This document shows positions 12,362-16,116 of a DNA stretch of 16,116 nt, one piece after another (positions within the stretch are counted from its first letter, which is position 1; every line of letters starts with the position of its first letter). Under the pieces are notes generated by a model that had not been told where the DNA came from, ran no database searches, and worked only from the letters and a program-made list of their open reading frames with translations. Origin of the DNA: JAWPNA01 sp045402695 (GTDB taxonomy: Bacteria; Acidobacteriota; Polarisedimenticolia; JACPZX01; DASXTC01); assembly GCA_045402695.1 (NCBI GenBank), contig JAWPNA010000232.1, forward strand, positions 1-16,116. The letters run 5' to 3'. The position numbers were made by a program, and so were the translations under genes.

Positions 12362-13321
12362 ATGGATGCCCCGACTGTCTTCCTGAATGGACGGTTCCTG
12401 CCCGAGCCCGAGACGCGCGTCCCGATACTCACCCACGGCCTCCAGTACGGGACCGGTGTGTTCGAGGGGATCCGCGCCTATCACGATGCGTCCACCGGCG
12501 AGGTCCTCCTGTTTCGCGCGAAGGACCACTTCGAGCGGATGCACCAAAACGTCAAGTTCCTCAGCATCAAGCTGCCCCTGCCGCCCGGTGATCTGGCCGA
12601 GGTGGCCAGGGAGCTGATCCGGCGCAACCGTCTCGCCACAGACGTGTACATCCGCCCCGTGGCGTTCAAGTCCACCACCAAGATCGGCGTGATGCTCTCG
12701 CCGGAGGACTCCTTCGCGATGGTGGCCGTCGCGATGGGGCCGTATCTCGACACGCACAAGGGGCTGCACTGCGGCGTGTCATCGTGGCGGCGACTGCAGG
12801 ACAACTCGATCCCATGCCGCGCCAAGATTTGCGGCGCTTACGTTAATTCGGCGCTGGCCGCGCAGGAGGCGCGCGACAGGGGATTCGACGAAGCAATCTT
12901 CCTCAACGAGGCCGGCCACGTGGCTGAAGGCAGCGCCATGAACCTGTTCCTGGTGCGGGCCGGTAGTCTGGTGACGCCCGATGTCTCACAGGGGATCCTC
13001 GAGGGGATCACGCGCGATACGGCCATGACGCTGGCGCGCGAGGAGATGGGGGTTCAGACCCAGGCCCGCGCCGTGGATCGCACCGAGCTGTACGTCGCGC
13101 AGGAGGTGTTCTTGTGCGGGACGGCGGCGCAGATTGCGCCCGTCACGCGCGTGGACGGCAGGGCCGTGGGCAATGGGCGGCCGGGGCCGGTCACGCTGGA
13201 GCTGCAGAGGATCTACGACCGCGTGGTGCGCGGCGCGATGCCGAAGTACGGTCACTGGGTGCAGCCCGTGTTCGGTCTCGTGGGCTCGGCTCCGCGCGCC
13301 CAGGAGGGATCGATTCGATGA
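12362..13321 (+). CDS. ilvE: Branched-chain amino acid aminotransferase (class IV)
   Basis: The product is 319 aa, a full-length fold-type IV PLP enzyme transferring amino groups between leucine, isoleucine or valine and 2-oxoglutarate. Signature segments include LNGRFLPEPE, THGLQYGTGVFEGIRAY (24-40), YIRPVAFKS, the PLP lysine K155 in CRAKICGAYVNS, GFDEAIFLNEAGHVAEGSAM and GILEGITRDTAM. Class IV members also include D-amino acid transaminase and aminodeoxychorismate lyase, but the YGTGVFEGIR and EGSAMNLF motifs favour the branched-chain group. The ATG at 12362 follows a tandem-repeat gap whose last GAGGAGGC is about 11 nt away. The gene ends in an ATGA overlap with the cupin gene. Together with alanine dehydrogenase it links amino-acid nitrogen to the pyruvate pool. 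Confidence 0.9.
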   Translation: MDAPTVFLNGRFLPEPETRVPILTHGLQYGTGVFEGIRAYHDASTGEVLLFRAKDHFERMHQNVKFLSIKLPLPPGDLAEVARELIRRNRLATDVYIRPVAFKSTTKIGVMLSPEDSFAMVAVAMGPYLDTHKGLHCGVSSWRRLQDNSIPCRAKICGAYVNSALAAQEARDRGFDEAIFLNEAGHVAEGSAMNLFLVRAGSLVTPDVSQGILEGITRDTAMTLAREEMGVQTQARAVDRTELYVAQEVFLCGTAAQIAPVTRVDGRAVGNGRPGPVTLELQRIYDRVVRGAMPKYGHWVQPVFGLVGSAPRAQEGSIR

Positions 13322-13647
13322 CAATCAGCGAGATCCTGCCGGCGCGGCCGATCGGGCTGGCCGCGTTGGTCGAATACGCGCCCGGCTCGATCGTCAGCCG
13401 GGTGCTCCATCGTGGCGGCGCCGGATCGATCACGCTCTTCGCCTTCGACGCGGGCCAGGATGTGAGCGAACACACGACCGCCTGCGACGCCTACGCGCTC
13501 GTCCTGGACGGCCGTGCGGATCTGAACATCGGTGGAGAGCTTGCGCGCGCCGAGGCCGGCCAGGTCCTCATGATGCCGGCCGGCGTGCCTCATTCGATTC
13601 GCGCCCCGGAACGCTTCAAGATGCTGCTGATCATGATACGGAGTTGA
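13318..13647 (+). CDS. Small single-domain cupin protein
   Basis: The product is 109 aa, a single beta-barrel cupin. The first motif is degenerate (SEHTTACDAYALVLDGRADL, in place of G-x5-H-x-H-x3,4-E-x6-G), and the second reads AGQVLMMPAGVPHSIRAPE (P-x-G-x-P-H). Only part of the usual metal-binding His/Glu set is visible: H in SEHT, and H in VPHS. Metal binding is therefore uncertain. Such small cupins often bind a ligand or isomerise small molecules. The ATG overlaps the aminotransferase stop (ATGA), and AGGAGGG lies about 9 nt upstream, so translation is coupled. The malic enzyme gene starts 4 bp after its stop. Confidence 0.82.
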   Translation: MTISEILPARPIGLAALVEYAPGSIVSRVLHRGGAGSITLFAFDAGQDVSEHTTACDAYALVLDGRADLNIGGELARAEAGQVLMMPAGVPHSIRAPERFKMLLIMIRS

Positions 13648-13651
13648 CGCC

Positions 13652-15955
13652 ATGGGACTCAAGACGGATGCACTGGAGTATCACGCCCTGGGAAGGCCCG
13701 GCAAGATCGAGGTCACGCCCACGAAGCCCTGTCTCAGCCAGCGGGATCTCTCGCTGGCCTACACGCCCGGAGTGGCGGAGCCATGCCGCGAGATCGCGCG
13801 CGACCCCGCCGAGGTGTTCAAGTACACCGCCAAGGGCAACCTGGTAGCCGTCGTGTCCAACGGCACGGCCGTGCTTGGCCTGGGTCACATCGGACCGCTG
13901 GCGGGCAAGCCCGTCATGGAGGGCAAGGGGGTGCTGTTCAAGAGATTCGCCGACATCGACGTGTTCGATCTCGAGGTGGACACCACCGACAGCGATCTCT
14001 TCATCCAGACGGTGAAGCTGCTGGAGCCGACCTTCGGGGGGATCAATCTCGAGGACATCGCGGCGCCCGCCTGCTTTCACATCGAGGAGCAGCTCATCCG
14101 CGCGATGAACATCCCGGTCTTCCACGACGACCAGCACGGCACCGCGATCATCTCCAGCGCCGCACTGCTGAATGCCCTCGAAGTGGTTCATAAGGATCTG
14201 AGGGAGGTCTCCATCGTGCTGTGCGGCGCGGGAGCGGCCGGCATCGCCTGCGCGCGCCTGTTACGGGCGCTGGGAGTCCTGTCGGAGCAGATCGTGCTGT
14301 GCGACACGACGGGCGTCGTGCACAAGGGGCGCGAGCGGAACATGAACCCCTACAAGGAGGAGTTCGCAACCACCCGCCCGTGCCGCACGCTGGCCGAGGC
14401 GATGAAGGGTGCCGATGTCTTCATCGGTGTGTCGGGCCCGAACCTGGTCAGCCCTGAGATGCTCCGCGGAATGGCGCCGTCTCCCATCGTGCTGGCGATG
14501 GCCAACCCGGACCCGGAGATCACCTACCCCGAGGCGAGGAAGGCCCGCCCTGACGCGGTCGTGGCCACGGGTCGGTCCGATTTCCCGAACCAGGTGAACA
14601 ACGTCCTGGGTTTCCCCTTCATCTTCCGCGGCGCACTGGACGTGCAGGCGCGCGCCATCAACACCGAGATGAAGCTTGCCGCCGTGCGGGCGCTGGCCGA
14701 GCTGGCGAAGCAGAGCGTGCCCGACAGCGTGGCGAAGGCGTACGGCGATATCCATCTGCGTTTCGGCCCCGACTACATCATCCCGAAGCCGTTCGATCGG
14801 CGCGTCCTGCTCTGGGAGGCATCGGCCGTCGCCGAAGCTGCGATCAGGACCGGCGCGGCCCGCCGTCCGATGGACATCGGCGAGTACCGCGAGGAGCTGG
14901 AAAGCCGGCTGGGGCCGGCGCGCGAAACGATGCGCGTCATCGTACACAAGGCGCGAACCGACCCCAAGGCAATCGTGTTTCCCGAAGGAACGCACCCGAA
15001 GATCCTGCGCGCGAGCGCGGAGATCGTGCAGGAGCGGATCGGGCGCCCCGTGCTGCTGGGCAACGAGGATGCGATTCGTGCCGCGGCGGCGGCCAGCGAC
15101 GTCACGTTGGACGGAATCACCATCGTGGACCCGGCGACATCGGAGAGTCTGGAGCGGTACACGCGGGAGCTGTGCGCTCTGCGCCAGCGCAAGGGTGTGA
15201 CGCTCGCTTTCGCGCGGCGGCTCGTTCTCGACCCGAACACCTTCGGCGCGTTGATGGTGCGCAACGGCGATGCTGACGGATTGGTTTCGGGCGTCTCGCA
15301 GCACTACCCCGACACCGTGCGTCCGATGCTGCAGATCGTCCAGCGGCGCCCCGACGTGAGGCACGCCGTGGGCGTGTTCCTGCTGATGTTCAAGCACCGG
15401 TGCTTCTTCCTGGGCGACGCCACCGTCAATGTGGAGCCAGACGCGGAATGTCTGGCCGAGATCGCGATGCTGACGGCCGAAACGGCGCGGCGGTTCAACA
15501 TGGAGCCCCGCGTCGCGATGCTGTCATTCTCGAATTTCGGAAGCGTCAACCACAGGTTGGTGAGACTGGTCCAGGACGCCACGCGGATCGTGCGCCAGCG
15601 GGCGCCCGGCCTGATCGTGGACGGGGAGATGCAGGCCGACACGGCGGTGGTTCCCGATCTGGCGAGGACTCATTTCTCGTTCAGCGCACTGCAGGGCGAC
15701 GCCAACGTGCTTGTCTTTCCGGACCTGACATCCAGCAACATCGCCTACAAGCTGCTGTACCGCCTCGGCGGAGCCGAGGTTGTCGGGCCCATCCTGGTCG
15801 GGCTGGACAGGCCCGTGCACATCCTGCATCAGTCGAGCGAGGTGAACGACATCCTCAGTCTGACGGCCCTGGCCGTGGCCGAGGCGCAGGATCGATCGCG
15901 ACCGCGGCGCGCTGGAGACCGGGAGAAGGAGGCCGCCCCGGTGATGGCGCGTTGA
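13652..15955 (+). CDS. maeB: NADP-type malic enzyme fused to phosphotransacetylase-like domain (MaeB)
   Basis: The product is 767 aa, the usual size of the bacterial hybrid malic enzyme. It converts malate to pyruvate and CO2 with reduction of NAD(P). The malic domain has Y37 in AYTPGVAEPC, K92 in KPVMEGKG, the metal-binding pair E134-D135 in GGINLEDIAAP, and FHDDQHGTAI (157-166). The nucleotide-binding region has CGAGAAGIACARLL (191 onward) and VATGRSDFPNQVNNVLGFPF. The C-terminal part from about 410 (IVFPEGTHPKILRA, later MVRNGDADGLVSG and DGEMQADTAV) is the phosphotransacetylase-like domain, which in studied homologues is regulatory and senses acetyl-CoA. This fits the upstream CoA-transferase gene. 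It lies 4 bp after the cupin stop and is the last recognisable gene of the operon. I see no clear terminator after it. Confidence 0.94.
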   Translation: MGLKTDALEYHALGRPGKIEVTPTKPCLSQRDLSLAYTPGVAEPCREIARDPAEVFKYTAKGNLVAVVSNGTAVLGLGHIGPLAGKPVMEGKGVLFKRFADIDVFDLEVDTTDSDLFIQTVKLLEPTFGGINLEDIAAPACFHIEEQLIRAMNIPVFHDDQHGTAIISSAALLNALEVVHKDLREVSIVLCGAGAAGIACARLLRALGVLSEQIVLCDTTGVVHKGRERNMNPYKEEFATTRPCRTLAEAMKGADVFIGVSGPNLVSPEMLRGMAPSPIVLAMANPDPEITYPEARKARPDAVVATGRSDFPNQVNNVLGFPFIFRGALDVQARAINTEMKLAAVRALAELAKQSVPDSVAKAYGDIHLRFGPDYIIPKPFDRRVLLWEASAVAEAAIRTGAARRPMDIGEYREELESRLGPARETMRVIVHKARTDPKAIVFPEGTHPKILRASAEIVQERIGRPVLLGNEDAIRAAAAASDVTLDGITIVDPATSESLERYTRELCALRQRKGVTLAFARRLVLDPNTFGALMVRNGDADGLVSGVSQHYPDTVRPMLQIVQRRPDVRHAVGVFLLMFKHRCFFLGDATVNVEPDAECLAEIAMLTAETARRFNMEPRVAMLSFSNFGSVNHRLVRLVQDATRIVRQRAPGLIVDGEMQADTAVVPDLARTHFSFSALQGDANVLVFPDLTSSNIAYKLLYRLGGAEVVGPILVGLDRPVHILHQSSEVNDILSLTALAVAEAQDRSRPRRAGDREKEAAPVMAR

Positions 15956-16116
15956 TGGATCGCCGGCGGGGGACTAGGAGTGTGTCCGAGTAATGGCTCG
16001 GGTCGCGTTGCGAGCGCCGCCCGCCTGGATGCGAGGAGCCGCGACGACAGCGATGCGGGACATCGGTGAGGAGCGGCGACGATGCAGACGGGCGGGCGCC
16101 GCCGCAACCCGAAGGG
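15956..16116. other. Right-edge region without supported gene; imperfect direct repeat, possible repeat-element end
   Basis: No open frame here has both a ribosome site and recognisable content. GCGAGGAGCCGCGACGA (16031-16047) and GTGAGGAGCGGCGACGA (16066-16082) match at 15 of 17 bases, 35 bp apart. The block GGACTAGGAGTGTGTCCGAG (from 15972) looks like the terminal sequence of an insertion-type or dispersed repeat, which I infer from style only. Its other end would lie outside the window. Confidence 0.3.

Noticed and set aside
14261..15397. A 378-codon minus-strand open frame opposite the malic enzyme gene
   Set aside because: Same pattern: no domain, no start signal, opposite a conserved gene.

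Overview
The window is about 16 kb of GC-rich bacterial DNA. It has dense operons and Shine-Dalgarno starts, and no RNA genes, intact transposases or CRISPR arrays that I can see. The mix of a CRTAC1/ASPIC-type repeat protein, a membrane-anchored multihaem cytochrome, NtrB/NtrC-type sigma-54 regulators and a MaeB-type malic enzyme fits an uncultured Gram-negative soil or sediment lineage such as Acidobacteriota or a former deltaproteobacterial group. There is no phylogenetic marker, so this placement is inference.

Region 1 (1-4672) is a redox module. On the minus strand a PAS-LuxR regulator (4266-3616) is followed by a 206-bp gap. That gap holds four alternating GGTGA/TCACC half-sites on an exact 11-bp pitch and a plausible -35/-10 promoter. 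Next come a cytochrome b-like/multihaem cytochrome c fusion (3409-1262) and, overlapping it by ATGA, an FG-GAP/VCBS repeat CRTAC1-family protein that runs off the left edge. A small carboxymuconolactone decarboxylase-family gene without the AhpD cysteine pair points the other way (4349-4672).

Region 2 (4684-9413, minus strand) looks like one long transcription unit. It contains two unrecognised small proteins (65 and 67 aa), a stand-alone protein resembling the N-terminal domain of cyanophycin synthetase with a C-terminal winged-helix-like part, a double-GAF soluble histidine kinase and an NtrC-type response regulator. A strong sigma-54 (-24/-12) match lies upstream at 9413-9398. The leader between that promoter and the first small gene folds into a 17-bp stem with one bulged base, and its loop could pair beside the Shine-Dalgarno sequence. 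Further hairpins lie in the gaps after each small gene.

Region 3 (9635-15955, plus strand) begins with a second, divergent sigma-54 candidate at 9635-9650. It continues with alanine dehydrogenase, an acetyl-CoA hydrolase/4-hydroxybutyrate CoA-transferase family enzyme, a branched-chain aminotransferase, a small cupin and a malic enzyme-phosphotransacetylase hybrid. Together these act around pyruvate, amino-acid nitrogen and acyl-CoA. The NtrC-type regulator in region 2 is the obvious candidate activator of both divergent promoters, so the window may hold a self-contained, self-regulated nitrogen/carbon control system whose sensory part includes the cyanophycin-synthetase-like protein and the two small proteins. 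That link is an inference from layout and promoter motifs. The last 160 bases hold no gene I can support and may be the start of a repeat element.
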